Below the pieces are notes generated by a model. The model saw only the letters and a program-made list of their open reading frames with translations. It was not told the DNA's origin and made no database searches. Source: Emcibacter sp. SYSU 3D8 (GTDB lineage: Bacteria > Pseudomonadota > Alphaproteobacteria > SMXS01). Taken from it: 64,000 nucleotides of DNA. The position numbers were made by a program, and so were the translations under genes. Positions within the stretch are counted from its first letter, which is position 1; every line of letters starts with the position of its first letter. Shown piece after piece: positions 37,602 to 48,031 of the stretch. The DNA is taken from positions 62,001-126,000 of the forward strand of contig NZ_JBBYXK010000004.1 in NCBI RefSeq assembly GCF_039655875.1, in the 5' to 3' direction.

Positions 37602-39015
37602 GCCATTGTGGACCGCCGGACAGATCGCCGCCGCGACCGGTGGCGCCGCCAGCGGGGCGTTCGACGTGTACGGCGTCGCCATCGACAGCCGCGAGGTCAA
37701 CCAGGGCGATCTTTTCGTTGCCTTGAAGGGCGACAACCAGGATGGCCACGACTATCTCGCCGCCGCCACCGGCCGCGGCGCATCGGGCGCGCTCGTGGAG
37801 CGCGGCGGGGCCATTCCCGCCGGCACGGCAGTTGTTACCGTCGGCGATACCCTTTCGGGGCTGACCGCGCTGGGCGCCGCCTCCCGCGACCGGCTCGCCG
37901 GCACGGTGATTGGCGTCACCGGCAGCGTCGGCAAGACCGGCACCAAGACCGCCATCGCGGCGGCACTGGCGCGGAGCGGCGCGACCTATGCCAGCGAACG
38001 CAGCTTCAACAATCATATCGGCGTGCCGCTGACCCTGGCCCGCACGCCCGCCGCGACCCGCTATGCGGTGCTCGAGATGGGCATGAATCACGCCGGCGAA
38101 CTCAGCGCGCTGACCGCCATCGCCCGGCCGCATGTTGCCGTGGTGACCACCATCGCCGAAGTGCATATGGAATTCTTTGCCTCGCTCGAGGCGGTCGCCG
38201 ACGCGAAGGCGGAAATCTTCGAGGGCGTGCAGCCTGGCGGGGCGGTGGTGCTGAATCGCGAAAACAGCCAGTTCGAGCGGCTCGCCGCCCGCGCCACGGA
38301 ACTGGGTGTGAGCCGAATCATTTCGTTCGGCGCCCGCGAGGACTGCGATGTGCGGCTGATCAAGGCGCGGCTGCACGAGGATTGCAGCACCGCCACCGCC
38401 GACGTGATGGGTACGCTGCTCACCTTCAAGATCGGTATTCCCGGCGACCACTGGCTGTCGAACAGCCTGGCGGTGCTGGCCACGGTATCGGCCGCCGAGG
38501 CCGATCTGGGGCTGGCCGGCCTGGCCCTCGCCGAGATGCAGCCCCCGCGCGGCCGCGGCCGGCGTCACCGGGTCGATTACCGGGATGGTGACATCCTGGT
38601 GGTGGATGAGAGCTATAACGCCAGCCCGGTGGCCATGCTCGCGGCCATCAAGGGTCTGGGGCAAAGCGTTCCCGGCCGCCGCGCGCGCCGCATCGCCGTG
38701 CTTGGCGACATGCGCGAGCTGGGCGAACAGGGGCCGGCATTGCACGAGGCGCTTCGCCAGCCGCTGCGGGATGCTGGCGTCGACATCGTCGTCGCGGTCG
38801 GCCCGCTGATGCAGGACATGGCATCGGGGCTGGGCAGCAGCATCCAGGTCTTCGACAGCGCCACCGCGCAGGATGCGCTGCAGCAGGTTCTCGACATCGT
38901 CGTTCCGGGTGATGTCGTCATGGTGAAGGGCTCGAACGCCATCGGGCTTTCCAGGGTCGTCGACGCGCTGCTGGCCATGCAGGACCGGTCCGCGCTGCGC
39001 CGTGCCGCAGGCTGA
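37594..39015 (+). CDS. murF: UDP-MurNAc-tripeptide--D-alanyl-D-alanine ligase MurF
   Basis: The 473-residue product starts at GTG 5 bases after GGGGGAGG and overlaps murE by 8 bases. [19 protein letters not shown] is the N-terminal uridine-binding domain, [19 protein letters not shown] the ATP loop, and [20 protein letters not shown] a MurF signature. [15 protein letters not shown] and [20 protein letters not shown] lie in the C-terminal domain. It adds D-Ala-D-Ala. Confidence 0.96.
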   Translation: MAEPLWTAGQIAAATGGAASGAFDVYGVAIDSREVNQGDLFVALKGDNQDGHDYLAAATGRGASGALVERGGAIPAGTAVVTVGDTLSGLTALGAASRDRLAGTVIGVTGSVGKTGTKTAIAAALARSGATYASERSFNNHIGVPLTLARTPAATRYAVLEMGMNHAGELSALTAIARPHVAVVTTIAEVHMEFFASLEAVADAKAEIFEGVQPGGAVVLNRENSQFERLAARATELGVSRIISFGAREDCDVRLIKARLHEDCSTATADVMGTLLTFKIGIPGDHWLSNSLAVLATVSAAEADLGLAGLALAEMQPPRGRGRRHRVDYRDGDILVVDESYNASPVAMLAAIKGLGQSVPGRRARRIAVLGDMRELGEQGPALHEALRQPLRDAGVDIVVAVGPLMQDMASGLGSSIQVFDSATAQDALQQVLDIVVPGDVVMVKGSNAIGLSRVVDALLAMQDRSALRRAAG

Positions 39016-39026
39016 GGGGGAAAGCG

Positions 39027-40118
39027 ATGCTGTATCACCTGCTATATCCCCTCGCCGGCGAGATCACGGCGTTCAACGTCTTTCGCTACATCACATTCCG
39101 CAGTGGCGGCGCCGTGCTGACGGCGCTGTTCATCTGCCTGGTCTTCGGGCCGCGCATCATCAACTGGCTGCGCTCGAAACAGGGCAAGGGCCAGCCGATC
39201 CGCGAGGACGGTCCGCAAAGCCACATTGTTACCAAGCAGGGCACGCCGACCATGGGCGGGTTCCTGATCCTGATCGGCCTGACGATCGGCACGCTGCTGT
39301 GGGCGGACCTGTCGAACAAATATGTCTGGATCTGCCTGTTCGTGACCCTGGGCTTCGGCGGCGTCGGCTTCATCGACGACTACCTGAAGGTCACGCGGCG
39401 TTCGAGCAAGGGCATCGCCGGCAAGATGAAACTGCTGCTGCAGTTTTCCATCGCCGGGCTGGCCGGTATCGCGGTCAGCCTGCTGTCGACGCCCAACATG
39501 GCCAACGAGGTGGCCGTGCCGTTCGCCAAGCATGTGCTGATCAACCTCAGCATCTACGGCTTCGTGCCGTTCGCCATGCTGGTCATGGTCGGGGCCTCGA
39601 ACGCGGTCAACCTGACCGACGGCCTCGACGGTCTCGCCACCATGCCGGTGATCATCGCCGCCGCGACCTTCGCGCTGCTGGCGTATCTGGTCGGCTATGT
39701 CACCTTCGCCGATTATCTGCAGATCCATTACGTGCCCGGCGCCAGCGAACTGGCGGTGTTCCTGGCCGCGCTGATCGGCGCCTGCCTGGGCTTCCTGTGG
39801 TTCAACGCGCCACCCGCCATGGTGTTCATGGGCGACACGGGCAGCCTTGCGCTTGGCGGCGCGCTGGGCGCGGTCGCCGTGATCATCAAGCACGAGCTTG
39901 TGCTGGTCATCGTCGGCGGCCTGTTCGTGCTGGAGACCGTGTCGGTCATCGTCCAGGTGATCTCGTTCAAGACCACCGGCAAGCGGGTGTTCCGCATGGC
40001 CCCGCTGCACCATCACTACGAGCAGAAAGGCTGGGCCGAATCCACCATCGTGGTGCGATTCTGGATCATCTCCCTGGTGCTCGCGCTCATCGGCCTCTCG
40101 ACCCTGAAGCTGAGGTAG
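39027..40118 (+). CDS. mraY: Phospho-MurNAc-pentapeptide translocase MraY
   Basis: The 363-residue polytopic membrane protein has about ten helices. IDDYLKV holds the catalytic Asp pair region, [13 protein letters not shown] a further Asp motif, [12 protein letters not shown] and [10 protein letters not shown] the remaining cytoplasmic signature. It moves phospho-MurNAc-pentapeptide onto undecaprenyl phosphate to make lipid I. Eleven bases separate it from murF; GAGGGGGA precedes the ATG. Confidence 0.97.
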   Translation: MLYHLLYPLAGEITAFNVFRYITFRSGGAVLTALFICLVFGPRIINWLRSKQGKGQPIREDGPQSHIVTKQGTPTMGGFLILIGLTIGTLLWADLSNKYVWICLFVTLGFGGVGFIDDYLKVTRRSSKGIAGKMKLLLQFSIAGLAGIAVSLLSTPNMANEVAVPFAKHVLINLSIYGFVPFAMLVMVGASNAVNLTDGLDGLATMPVIIAAATFALLAYLVGYVTFADYLQIHYVPGASELAVFLAALIGACLGFLWFNAPPAMVFMGDTGSLALGGALGAVAVIIKHELVLVIVGGLFVLETVSVIVQVISFKTTGKRVFRMAPLHHHYEQKGWAESTIVVRFWIISLVLALIGLSTLKLR

Positions 40119-40125
40119 CGGCACC

Positions 40126-41508
40126 ATGATCCCCGTCACATCATATCAGGACAGGCCCGTAGCCGTTTTCGGTCTCGCACGCAGCGGCATCGCCGCGGCG
40201 CGGGCGCTGGCGGCCGGCGGCGCTGCGGTGACGGCGTGGGACGACAATCCGAAAAGCCGGGATATCGCCGCTGCGGCGGGTGTGGCGCTGGTGCCGTCGG
40301 CCGAGTTGGACTGGAGCCGCCAGGCTGCGCTCGTGCTTAGCCCCGGCGTGCCGCTGACCCATCCCGTTCCCCATCCGGTCGTTGCGTCGGCGCTCGCGGC
40401 CGGCCTGCCGATCATCGGCGACATCGACCTGTTCGCCCAGGCTGAGCCGACGCTGCCGCGGCACAGCGTGGCCGTGATCACCGGCACCAACGGCAAGTCG
40501 ACGACCACCGCCCTGCTGGCCCATCTGGTCGAGGCCTGCGGCCGCGCATCGGTCGCCTGCGGCAATATCGGCACGCCGATCCTGGACCTCGAGCCGCTGC
40601 CGTCGGGCGGCGTCTATGTCATCGAGATGTCGTCCTACCAGATCGACCTGACATTCAACCTGCGGCCGGAAGTGGCGATCCTGCTCAACACGTCACCCGA
40701 TCACCTGGACCGGCATGGCGGCATGGTGAACTATGCCGCGATCAAGCGCCGCATCTTCGATTGGCAGGCGCCTGGCGGCGCGGCGATCATCGGCGTCGAC
40801 GACGACTACGGACGCGAGGCCGCCGACCGTCTGAGGGCGTCCGGCCGCGCGGTGACGCCGGTGACGGTCATGGGCCGCTCGGATACGGGCGTCTCGGTAG
40901 AGGATGCCGTGTTTTTTGATGCGGCCATCTCGCCGCAGCCGGTCCTGTCCCTCGACGGCATCGAAAGTCTGCGCGGCCGGCACAATTGGCAGAACGCCGC
41001 TGCGGCTTATGCCGCGGCCCGCGCGCTGGGTTTCTCGACCGCTGCCATCGAAGCGGGGCTGCGCAGTTTCCCGGGACTGGCGCACCGGCTGGAATATGTC
41101 GGCACGGCGAACGGCGTGCGCTTCGTCAACGATTCCAAGGCGACCAATGCCGATGCCACCGGCCACGCGCTCGCCGCCTTCGGCCGGGTTCACTGGATCG
41201 CCGGCGGCAAGGCCAAGGACGGCGGTATCGACAGCCTGAAGCCGCTGTTCGGCCATGTCGAGCGCGCCTATCTCATCGGCGAGGCCCAGGACGCCTTCGC
41301 CGAGAGCCTGGACGACGCCGGCGTCGACAACGAGCGCTGCGGGACTATGGAACAGGCCGTCGCCAGCGCCGCGCGCCATGCGGGCGTGGGCGAGGTGGTG
41401 CTGCTTTCGCCCGCCTGCGCGTCGTTCGATCAATATCCGAATTTCGAGGTGCGCGGCGACCACTTCCGCGCGCTTGTCGCCCAGCTCGCCCGGGAGCCCT
41501 CCGCATGA
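40126..41508 (+). CDS. murD: UDP-MurNAc-L-alanine--D-glutamate ligase MurD
   Basis: The 460-residue product opens with VAVFGLARSGIAAARALAAG. VITGTNGKSTTTALLAHLVE is the P-loop, IEMSSYQIDL and LNTSPDHLDRHGGM the central motifs, and NDSKATNADAT the ligand-binding motif in the C-terminal domain. It adds D-glutamate to UDP-MurNAc-L-Ala. Seven bases follow mraY; the stop overlaps ftsW by ATGA. Confidence 0.97.
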   Translation: MIPVTSYQDRPVAVFGLARSGIAAARALAAGGAAVTAWDDNPKSRDIAAAAGVALVPSAELDWSRQAALVLSPGVPLTHPVPHPVVASALAAGLPIIGDIDLFAQAEPTLPRHSVAVITGTNGKSTTTALLAHLVEACGRASVACGNIGTPILDLEPLPSGGVYVIEMSSYQIDLTFNLRPEVAILLNTSPDHLDRHGGMVNYAAIKRRIFDWQAPGGAAIIGVDDDYGREAADRLRASGRAVTPVTVMGRSDTGVSVEDAVFFDAAISPQPVLSLDGIESLRGRHNWQNAAAAYAAARALGFSTAAIEAGLRSFPGLAHRLEYVGTANGVRFVNDSKATNADATGHALAAFGRVHWIAGGKAKDGGIDSLKPLFGHVERAYLIGEAQDAFAESLDDAGVDNERCGTMEQAVASAARHAGVGEVVLLSPACASFDQYPNFEVRGDHFRALVAQLAREPSA

Positions 41509-42638
41509 TCACCTTCGGCCGCACCGATAACAGTGTACTGGGCCGCTGGTGGTGGACGGTGGACCGCTGGCTGCTGTCCGCCATCATCATGCTGATGGCC
41601 GCAGGCGTGTTGTTCGCCATGGCGGCCAGCCCGCCCAAGGCGATCGGGCTGGGCCTGCCTGCATTCCATTTCGTGCTGCGCCAGCTGTATTTCATACCCA
41701 TTGCACTGGCGCTGCTGGTCGGCTTCTCCCTGCTCACTCCCGTGATGACCCGGCGCGTGGCGATCCTGCTGTTCGGCGTGTTCTACCTGTGCACGCTGTC
41801 CACACTGGTGCTGGCGCCCGAGATCAAGGGCTCGCAGCGGTGGCTGTTCCTTGGCGGCATGGCGGTCCAACCGTCGGAATTCCTGAAACCCATGTTCATC
41901 GTCACCAGCGCCTGGATGTTCGCCCAGAGCAAGCGTAACGAGGATTTTCCGGGTAGCGCGATCGCCGTCCTGCTGTGCTGCGTCGTCATGGGCACGCTGT
42001 TGCTGCAGCCGGATTTCGGCCAGGCGATCCTGATGTTCACCGTCTGGGGCGCTCAGTTCTTCCTTGCCGGCCTGCCGCTGTTCATGATCGGCGTGCTCGC
42101 CATCGCGGGCGTCGCGGCGGTCATCGGCGCCTACCTTCTGCTGCCCCATGTGGCGAGCCGCATCGACCGGTTCCTCGATCCCGCGTCGGGTGACACCTAT
42201 CAGGTCAGCACGGCCATGGACGCCTTCACCGCGGGCGGCTTTCTGGGCCGGGGACCGGGCGAGGGCGTGGTCAAGCGCATCCTGCCCGACGCCCACACCG
42301 ACTTCATCTTCGCGGTGATCGGCGAGGAATTCGGCCTGATCGCCTGCCTGATCATTGTCATGGTGTTCGCCTTCGTGGTGCTGCGCGGCTTCCTCAAGGT
42401 CATGCGCGAGGAGGACCCGTTCCTGTTCCTCGCCAGCGCGGGCCTGATCGTGCTGTTCGGCATGCAGGCGATCATCAACATCTCGGTGAATATTCAGCTG
42501 ATGCCCGCCAAGGGCATGACCTTACCGTTCGTCTCCTACGGCGGCTCGTCGCTGCTCTCCATGGCGATGACCATGGGCATGCTGCTGTGCTTCACCCGGC
42601 GCAATCACTTCGGCACAGGGGGGAGGCTGTCCATATGA
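41505..42638 (+). CDS. ftsW: SEDS peptidoglycan glycosyltransferase FtsW
   Basis: The 377-residue product has about ten membrane helices. GSQRWLFLGGMAVQPSEFLK and LLQPDFGQAILM are SEDS signatures. The large loop carries DTYQVSTAMDAFTAGGFLG and GRGPGEGVVKRILPDAHTDF, and VSYGGSSLLS lies near the end. It polymerises septal lipid II with FtsI. The ATG was chosen by the ATGA overlap with murD; the frame upstream is shadow. It overlaps murG by ATGA. Confidence 0.96.
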   Translation: MITFGRTDNSVLGRWWWTVDRWLLSAIIMLMAAGVLFAMAASPPKAIGLGLPAFHFVLRQLYFIPIALALLVGFSLLTPVMTRRVAILLFGVFYLCTLSTLVLAPEIKGSQRWLFLGGMAVQPSEFLKPMFIVTSAWMFAQSKRNEDFPGSAIAVLLCCVVMGTLLLQPDFGQAILMFTVWGAQFFLAGLPLFMIGVLAIAGVAAVIGAYLLLPHVASRIDRFLDPASGDTYQVSTAMDAFTAGGFLGRGPGEGVVKRILPDAHTDFIFAVIGEEFGLIACLIIVMVFAFVVLRGFLKVMREEDPFLFLASAGLIVLFGMQAIINISVNIQLMPAKGMTLPFVSYGGSSLLSMAMTMGMLLCFTRRNHFGTGGRLSI

Positions 42639-43804
42639 TCGCACGTCCTCCCCGCATCGTCCTCGCCGCCGGCGGCACCGGCGGTCACATGTTCCCGGCG
42701 CTGGCCGTCGCGGAGGTGCTCAAGCGCCGCGGTGTCGAGCCCGTGCTGGTGACCGACGACCGCGGCGAACGCTATGCGGCGCCGTTCGGCAACATCGACA
42801 AGCACGTCCTGCCGGCCGCCAATGTCACCCGGAACAAGTTGACCGGCGCGGTCAACCTGGTGCGCGCAACCTCGGCCGCCCGCAAACTGCTCGCCGACAT
42901 GCGGCCGGTCGCGGTGATGGGCCTTGGCGGCTATGCGACGCTGCCCGCGCTGATCGCTGCGCGTCTCCGCCGCATCCCGACCTGCATCCATGAGCAGAAT
43001 GCCGTGCTCGGCCGGGTCAACCGGCTGTCGGCCGGCTTCATCGACCGCATCGCCCTGTCGTTCGCCGACACCCAGCGCCTCGCTGAAGGACACCGCGCCA
43101 AATCCGTCGTCACCGGCAATCCGGTGCGGGCCGAGGTCGTCGCGCTTGCCGGCGTGCCCTACGGGCCGCCCGGCGATGGCGGCGCCGTCCGCCTGCTGGT
43201 GCTTGGCGGCAGCCAGGGCGCCTCGGTCCTGAGCGAGGTGGTGCCGCCCGCGCTGGCGCGGCTGCCGGAGGAGATTCGCGCGCGGCTGCAGGTGACCCAG
43301 CAATGCCGCCCCGAGGACATCGATAGCGTGCGCGATCTCTACGCCCGCCAGTCGATTTCCAGCGAACTGGCGCCGTTCTTCACCGATGTGGCTGCCCGCC
43401 TCGTCGAGAGCCACATCGTCATCGCCCGTGCCGGCGCCTCCACCATCAGCGAGCTGGAAGTGACCGGCCGGCCCTCCATTCTGGTGCCGCTGCCGGGCGC
43501 CATGGACGACCACCAGACGGCCAACGCTGCGTCGCTGGCCGCATCCGGCGGCGCCTGGGTCATCCCGCAGCCCGGCTTCACCGCCGAGACCGTCTCCGAT
43601 CGAATCGAGGCCCTTGTGCGCAATCCGGATGCGCTTGCGGTTGCGTCCGCCGCCGCGCGTGGCCGGGCCACGCTCGACGCCGCCGAGAGGCTGGCGGACC
43701 TGGTGCTCGAGTTGGCCAACCAGCGGCTGGACAGCCGCGCCGCTTCGACCGCCGAACAGCCGCCGGGTACCGATAATCTGGCGCGCGAATGGAGGGTGGC
43801 ATGA
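42635..43804 (+). CDS. murG: UDP-GlcNAc:lipid I GlcNAc transferase MurG
   Basis: The 389-residue product is a GT28 glycosyltransferase. [20 protein letters not shown] is the glycine loop, [19 protein letters not shown] and [16 protein letters not shown] follow, and [20 protein letters not shown] binds UDP. It makes lipid II on the inner face of the membrane. GGGGAGG precedes ATG by about 8 bases. Confidence 0.97.
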   Translation: MIARPPRIVLAAGGTGGHMFPALAVAEVLKRRGVEPVLVTDDRGERYAAPFGNIDKHVLPAANVTRNKLTGAVNLVRATSAARKLLADMRPVAVMGLGGYATLPALIAARLRRIPTCIHEQNAVLGRVNRLSAGFIDRIALSFADTQRLAEGHRAKSVVTGNPVRAEVVALAGVPYGPPGDGGAVRLLVLGGSQGASVLSEVVPPALARLPEEIRARLQVTQQCRPEDIDSVRDLYARQSISSELAPFFTDVAARLVESHIVIARAGASTISELEVTGRPSILVPLPGAMDDHQTANAASLAASGGAWVIPQPGFTAETVSDRIEALVRNPDALAVASAAARGRATLDAAERLADLVLELANQRLDSRAASTAEQPPGTDNLAREWRVA

Positions 43805-45213
43805 GGAAGCCATTGCCATTCGACATCGGCACGATCCATTTCGTCGGGATCGGCGGCATCGGCATGAGTGGCATTGCCGAGGTGATGCGCAACCTGGGCT
43901 ACAGCGTGCGCGGGTCCGATCTGTCGGAAAACGCCAATGTGAAGCGGCTTCGCGGCATTGGCATCGACATCGCCATCGGACATGCCGCCGGCAACATCGC
44001 CGACGCCAGCGTGGTGGTGATCTCCAGCGCCGTGAAAGGCGATAACCCGGAAGTGGTCGCCGCTCGCGCCAACCTGATCCCGGTCGTGCGCCGTGCCGAG
44101 ATGCTGGCCGAGTTGATGCGCCTGAAGTGGTGCATCTCGATCGCCGGCACTCATGGCAAGACCACGACCACCTCGATGATCGCGGCCGTCCTCGACGCCG
44201 CCGCGCTGGATCCCACCGTGATCAACGGCGGAATCATCAACGCCTACGGCACCAATGCGCGCCTGGGCGAGGGCGAGTGGATGGTGGTCGAGGCCGACGA
44301 GTCCGACGGTACGTTCATCAAGCTGCCGGCCATGCTCGCGGTCGTCACCAACATCGACCCCGAGCACATGGAGTATTATGGCACCTTCGATGCGCTGCGC
44401 GACGCCTTCAAGCAATTTGTCGAACGCACGCCGTTCTATGGCAGCGCCATCCTGTGTATCGACCATCCCGAGGTGCAGACCCTTGTGGGCCGTATCTCCG
44501 ACCGGCGTGTCGTGACCTATGGGATGAGTGCTCAGGCCGACGTCCGGGCCCGCAACGTGTCCTATACCGAGGGCGTCGCCCATTTCGATGTGGAGATCGC
44601 CGACCGCAAGAAGAACGAGACGCGGCGCATCGACGGCCTCAGCCTGCCCATGCCAGGACGCCACAACGTGGTCAATTCGCTGGCCGCCGTATCGGCCGCC
44701 ATGATCCTCGGCCTGTCCGATGAGTCGGTCCGCACCGCGTTTTCCAAGTTCGAAGGCGTCGGGCGCCGCTTCACCAAGGTCGCCGAGGTCGGCGGCTATA
44801 CCATCATCGACGATTACGGCCACCATCCGGTAGAGATCGCGGCGGTTCTCGCGGCCGCGCGCGAGGCCTATCGCGGCCGGGTGATCGCCATCGTGCAGCC
44901 CCACCGCTACTCCCGCCTGCAGAACCTGTTCGAAGGCTTTTCCACCTGCTTCAACGACGCAGACTCGGTGGTCATCACCGACGTCTATCCGGCCGGCGAA
45001 CAGCCGATCGAGGGGTTCGGCGGCAAGGAACTGGCCGAAGGCATCCGCGCCCGCGGGCACCGCGATGTGCGCCACATCGTGGGCGAGGCCGAACTGGCCT
45101 CGATCGTCGCCGCGCTCGCGGCGCCGGGCGACGTGGTGGTGTGCATGGGCGCAGGCAACATCTCGGCCTGGGCCAACGCGCTGCCCAAGCGGCTGCAAGG
45201 AGGGGCGGCATGA
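43801..45213 (+). CDS. murC: UDP-MurNAc--L-alanine ligase MurC
   Basis: The 470-residue product has [20 protein letters not shown] at the N terminus, [20 protein letters not shown] as P-loop, [15 protein letters not shown] and [12 protein letters not shown]-like motifs (here [12 protein letters not shown]), and [10 protein letters not shown] in the C-terminal domain. It adds the first L-Ala. An in-frame ATG at 43789 exists, but GGAGGG sits directly before the second ATG (43801), which also overlaps the murG stop. Confidence 0.97.
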   Translation: MRKPLPFDIGTIHFVGIGGIGMSGIAEVMRNLGYSVRGSDLSENANVKRLRGIGIDIAIGHAAGNIADASVVVISSAVKGDNPEVVAARANLIPVVRRAEMLAELMRLKWCISIAGTHGKTTTTSMIAAVLDAAALDPTVINGGIINAYGTNARLGEGEWMVVEADESDGTFIKLPAMLAVVTNIDPEHMEYYGTFDALRDAFKQFVERTPFYGSAILCIDHPEVQTLVGRISDRRVVTYGMSAQADVRARNVSYTEGVAHFDVEIADRKKNETRRIDGLSLPMPGRHNVVNSLAAVSAAMILGLSDESVRTAFSKFEGVGRRFTKVAEVGGYTIIDDYGHHPVEIAAVLAAAREAYRGRVIAIVQPHRYSRLQNLFEGFSTCFNDADSVVITDVYPAGEQPIEGFGGKELAEGIRARGHRDVRHIVGEAELASIVAALAAPGDVVVCMGAGNISAWANALPKRLQGGAA

Positions 45214-46154
45214 TGGCGGCTGCCCTCAAGCGCGACAGCCTGATCGATCGCCTGCCCGTGGTGCGCGGCGTCTACGAGGAAAATGTGCCGCTGGCCGGTC
45301 TCACCTGGTTCCGTGTCGGCGGTCCGGCCGAAGTTGTGTTCCGTCCGGCCGACGAGGATGATCTGGGTACGTTCCTGGCGGGGCGGCCGGCCGACGTGCC
45401 GATCACCATCATCGGCGTGGGCTCCAACCTGCTGGTGCGGGACGGCGGCGTGCCGGGCGTCGTCATCCGTCTTAGCCGTGCGTTCGCCAAGGTTGGTGTT
45501 TCCGGCACCCTGGTTACCGCAGGGGCCTCGACACCCGATGTCAACGTGGCGCTCGCCGCCCGCGACGCGGGCCTTGCCGGGCTTGAGTTCCTGCGCGGCG
45601 TTCCCGGCACCATCGGCGGCGCGGTGAAGATGAATGCCGGCGCCTACGGCAGGGAAATGGCCGATGTGCTGACCGAGGCGATCGCCTTGGCGCCCGACGG
45701 CGGATGCCATGTGCTGACCGGCTTCGACCTGGCGTTCACCTATCGCCACAGCGCCTTGCCCGAGGGCTGGATCATTACGTCGGCGACCTTGCGCGGCACG
45801 CCCGACGAGCCGGCCGCCATCGCACGGCGCATGGAAGACATCTCCGACCAGCGCGGCGCCACCCAGCCCAAGTCGCGCACCGGCGGCAGCACCTTCAAAA
45901 ACCCGCCGGGCCAGAAGGCATGGCAGCTGATCGACGCCGCCGGCTGCCGGGGTATCCGCGTCGGCGGCGCGCAGATGTCCGAGCTCCATTGCAACTTCAT
46001 CATCAATACCGGCGATGCGACCGCCCGCGACATCGAGGCGCTGGGCGAGGACGTGCGCCGCCGGGTCCTCGAAAATTCCGGCGTCAGCCTGGAATGGGAA
46101 ATCATGCGGATTGGCGTGCCGTCCGGGACGCCGCTGCAGGGAGGCGCCTCATGA
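45210..46154 (+). CDS. murB: UDP-N-acetylenolpyruvoylglucosamine reductase MurB
   Basis: The 314-residue product has [20 protein letters not shown] and [20 protein letters not shown] (FAD-binding), [20 protein letters not shown], and [15 protein letters not shown] with the catalytic Ser; a Glu in LEWEIMRIG lies at the end. It reduces UDP-GlcNAc-enolpyruvate to UDP-MurNAc with NADPH. The start comes from the ATGA overlap with murC; AAGGAGGGG lies upstream. Confidence 0.97.
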   Translation: MMAAALKRDSLIDRLPVVRGVYEENVPLAGLTWFRVGGPAEVVFRPADEDDLGTFLAGRPADVPITIIGVGSNLLVRDGGVPGVVIRLSRAFAKVGVSGTLVTAGASTPDVNVALAARDAGLAGLEFLRGVPGTIGGAVKMNAGAYGREMADVLTEAIALAPDGGCHVLTGFDLAFTYRHSALPEGWIITSATLRGTPDEPAAIARRMEDISDQRGATQPKSRTGGSTFKNPPGQKAWQLIDAAGCRGIRVGGAQMSELHCNFIINTGDATARDIEALGEDVRRRVLENSGVSLEWEIMRIGVPSGTPLQGGAS

Positions 46155-47071
46155 AGCCTCATGTGGCGGTGATCAAGGGCGGTTGGTCCGCCGAACGTGA
46201 CGTATCGCTGGTATCGGGCAGCGCGGCGGCCAGGGCGCTCGCCGCACGGGGCTACCGTGTCACCGAAATCGACGCGGGTCACGACCTGGCGCAGAAGCTG
46301 GCCGAGCTGAAGCCCGACGTGGCGTTCAATGCGCTGCATGGCCGTTGGGGCGAGGATGGCTGCGTCCAGGGCATCCTCGAGGTGCTCGAGATTCCCTATA
46401 CCCATTCGGGCGTCATGGCCTCGGCCGTCGCCATGAACAAGCCCATGGCGAAACGGGTCTGCGCCGCCGCCGGCGTGCCGGTGACCGAAGACCGGGTCGT
46501 CGCCTCGGAGGATCTGTTCAAGGCCGATCCCCTGCCGCGGCCCTATGTGGTGAAGCCGGTCGACGAGGGATCGAGCGTCGGCGTCGTCATCCTGCATCCC
46601 GGCGACAATACGTTCAGCCCGGATGTGGAGGGGCCCTGGCAGCAGAATACCGAGGTGATGGTCGAGCGGTACATCGCCGGCCGTGAATTGACCTGTGCGG
46701 TGATCGGCGACCGGGCGACGACCGGGGTCACCGAACTGCGGCCCAAGCGCGGGTTCTACGACTATGAGGCAAAGTACAGCGAGGGCCTGACAGAGCACCT
46801 GATTCCGGCGCCGGTCGATCCCGAGATCTACGAGCGGGTCCGCCACCTGGCATTGTCGGCGCACCGGGCGCTGGGTTGCCGCGGCGTCAGCCGGGCAGAC
46901 TTCCGCTTTGACGATACCAGCGGCGGCGCCGGCGAACTGATCCTGCTGGAAGTCAACACCCAGCCCGGCATGACGCCGCTGTCGCTGGTGCCGGAGATGG
47001 CCGCCTACGAAGGCATTTCGTTCGAAGACCTGGTCGTCTGGATGGTGGAGGACGCGTCATGTCGCCGCTGA
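46151..47071 (+). CDS. ddl: D-alanine--D-alanine ligase
   Basis: The 306-residue product starts VAVIKGGWSAERDVSLVSG. NALHGRWGEDGCVQGILEVL, PYTHSGVMASAVAMNKPMAK, VKPVDEGSSVGVVIL and LLEVNTQPGMTPLSLVPE are ATP-grasp D-Ala ligase motifs; Tyr in the Ala-binding loop is not checked. Its product feeds MurF. It overlaps murB (ATGA) and ftsQ by 13 bases. Confidence 0.97.
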   Translation: MKPHVAVIKGGWSAERDVSLVSGSAAARALAARGYRVTEIDAGHDLAQKLAELKPDVAFNALHGRWGEDGCVQGILEVLEIPYTHSGVMASAVAMNKPMAKRVCAAAGVPVTEDRVVASEDLFKADPLPRPYVVKPVDEGSSVGVVILHPGDNTFSPDVEGPWQQNTEVMVERYIAGRELTCAVIGDRATTGVTELRPKRGFYDYEAKYSEGLTEHLIPAPVDPEIYERVRHLALSAHRALGCRGVSRADFRFDDTSGGAGELILLEVNTQPGMTPLSLVPEMAAYEGISFEDLVVWMVEDASCRR

Positions 47072-48018
47072 ACCCCGGACGCGTCATGCCCGGCGCCCGC
47101 GACAACGCGGCCGCCAAGCGCGGCGGCAAGCAGAAGCGCGCTGGACGGCGGGCCATGACCGACCGCGAGGCGCAGGCCGCCTCGTTCATTCACCGCCGCC
47201 GGATGCAGCGCATCCGCCGGATCGGCGCGATCTCCGGCAGCGTCGTCGTCGTGGTCGGCGGCTTGTGGATGTGGCTGGCCGGTACGTTCACGGCCATGGC
47301 CGATGCCGCGCCCGAGATGGTGCCCAGCATTTCCGACCTGTCGGGCCTGACGGTCAATCATATCGACGTCTCCGGCATCAACAGCCTGGAGCCGGAAGAG
47401 ATCATCATCGCCTCGGGCGTCGAGGATGGCCAGAAGCTCGGCGACATCGATCTGGACGTGGTGCGCGAGCGCGTCGAATCGGTGGGATGGGTCCGGGCCG
47501 CGCGGGTATCGCGCATCCTGCCCGGCACCATCCAGATCGCCGTATCCGAGCGGGTGCCCTACGCGTTCTGGCAGCAGAAGCGGAAGCTGCGCCTCATCGA
47601 CCGCGAAGGCGTCGAGATTACCCAGAAGGATCTGGTTCACTTCGCCAAATTGCCGCTGGTCGTGGGCGAAGGCGCGCCGAAGCACGCCAAGGCCCTGTTC
47701 GACATCATGGACAGCGAGCCGGCGCTGTCGGCCCGGGTCAAGGCGGCGGTCCGGGTCGGCGACCGGCGCTGGGATCTGCACTTCGACAATGGCTCCATCG
47801 TCCGGCTGCCGGAATACGGCGCGGATGCCGCGTGGCACCGGCTGGCTGCGGTCGAAGGCGCCAAGGGAATTCTGGAGCGCGACATCGTCTCCGTCGACAT
47901 GCGGCTTGGGGACCGGACCACGGTTCGCCTGACGCCGGAGGCGGCACAGGCGCGACGGGACGCGGAAGCCGCGGCCGCAAAGGCGGCCAAGGCGCTCAAG
48001 AACAACGGTAAAGGCTAG
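47059..48018 (+). CDS. ftsQ: Cell division protein FtsQ
   Basis: The 319-residue bitopic protein has a basic, 50-residue cytoplasmic start (RGGKQKRAGRRAMTDREAQA), one membrane helix (about 56-74), a POTRA domain (TVNHIDVSGINSLEPEEIII, VGWVRAARVSRILPGTIQIA) and a beta domain ending in an Ala/Lys/Arg-rich tail. It connects FtsL and FtsB in the divisome. The start overlaps ddl by 13 bases. Confidence 0.93.
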   Translation: MSPLNPGRVMPGARDNAAAKRGGKQKRAGRRAMTDREAQAASFIHRRRMQRIRRIGAISGSVVVVVGGLWMWLAGTFTAMADAAPEMVPSISDLSGLTVNHIDVSGINSLEPEEIIIASGVEDGQKLGDIDLDVVRERVESVGWVRAARVSRILPGTIQIAVSERVPYAFWQQKRKLRLIDREGVEITQKDLVHFAKLPLVVGEGAPKHAKALFDIMDSEPALSARVKAAVRVGDRRWDLHFDNGSIVRLPEYGADAAWHRLAAVEGAKGILERDIVSVDMRLGDRTTVRLTPEAAQARRDAEAAAAKAAKALKNNGKG

Positions 48019-48031
48019 GGAGGCACAACGG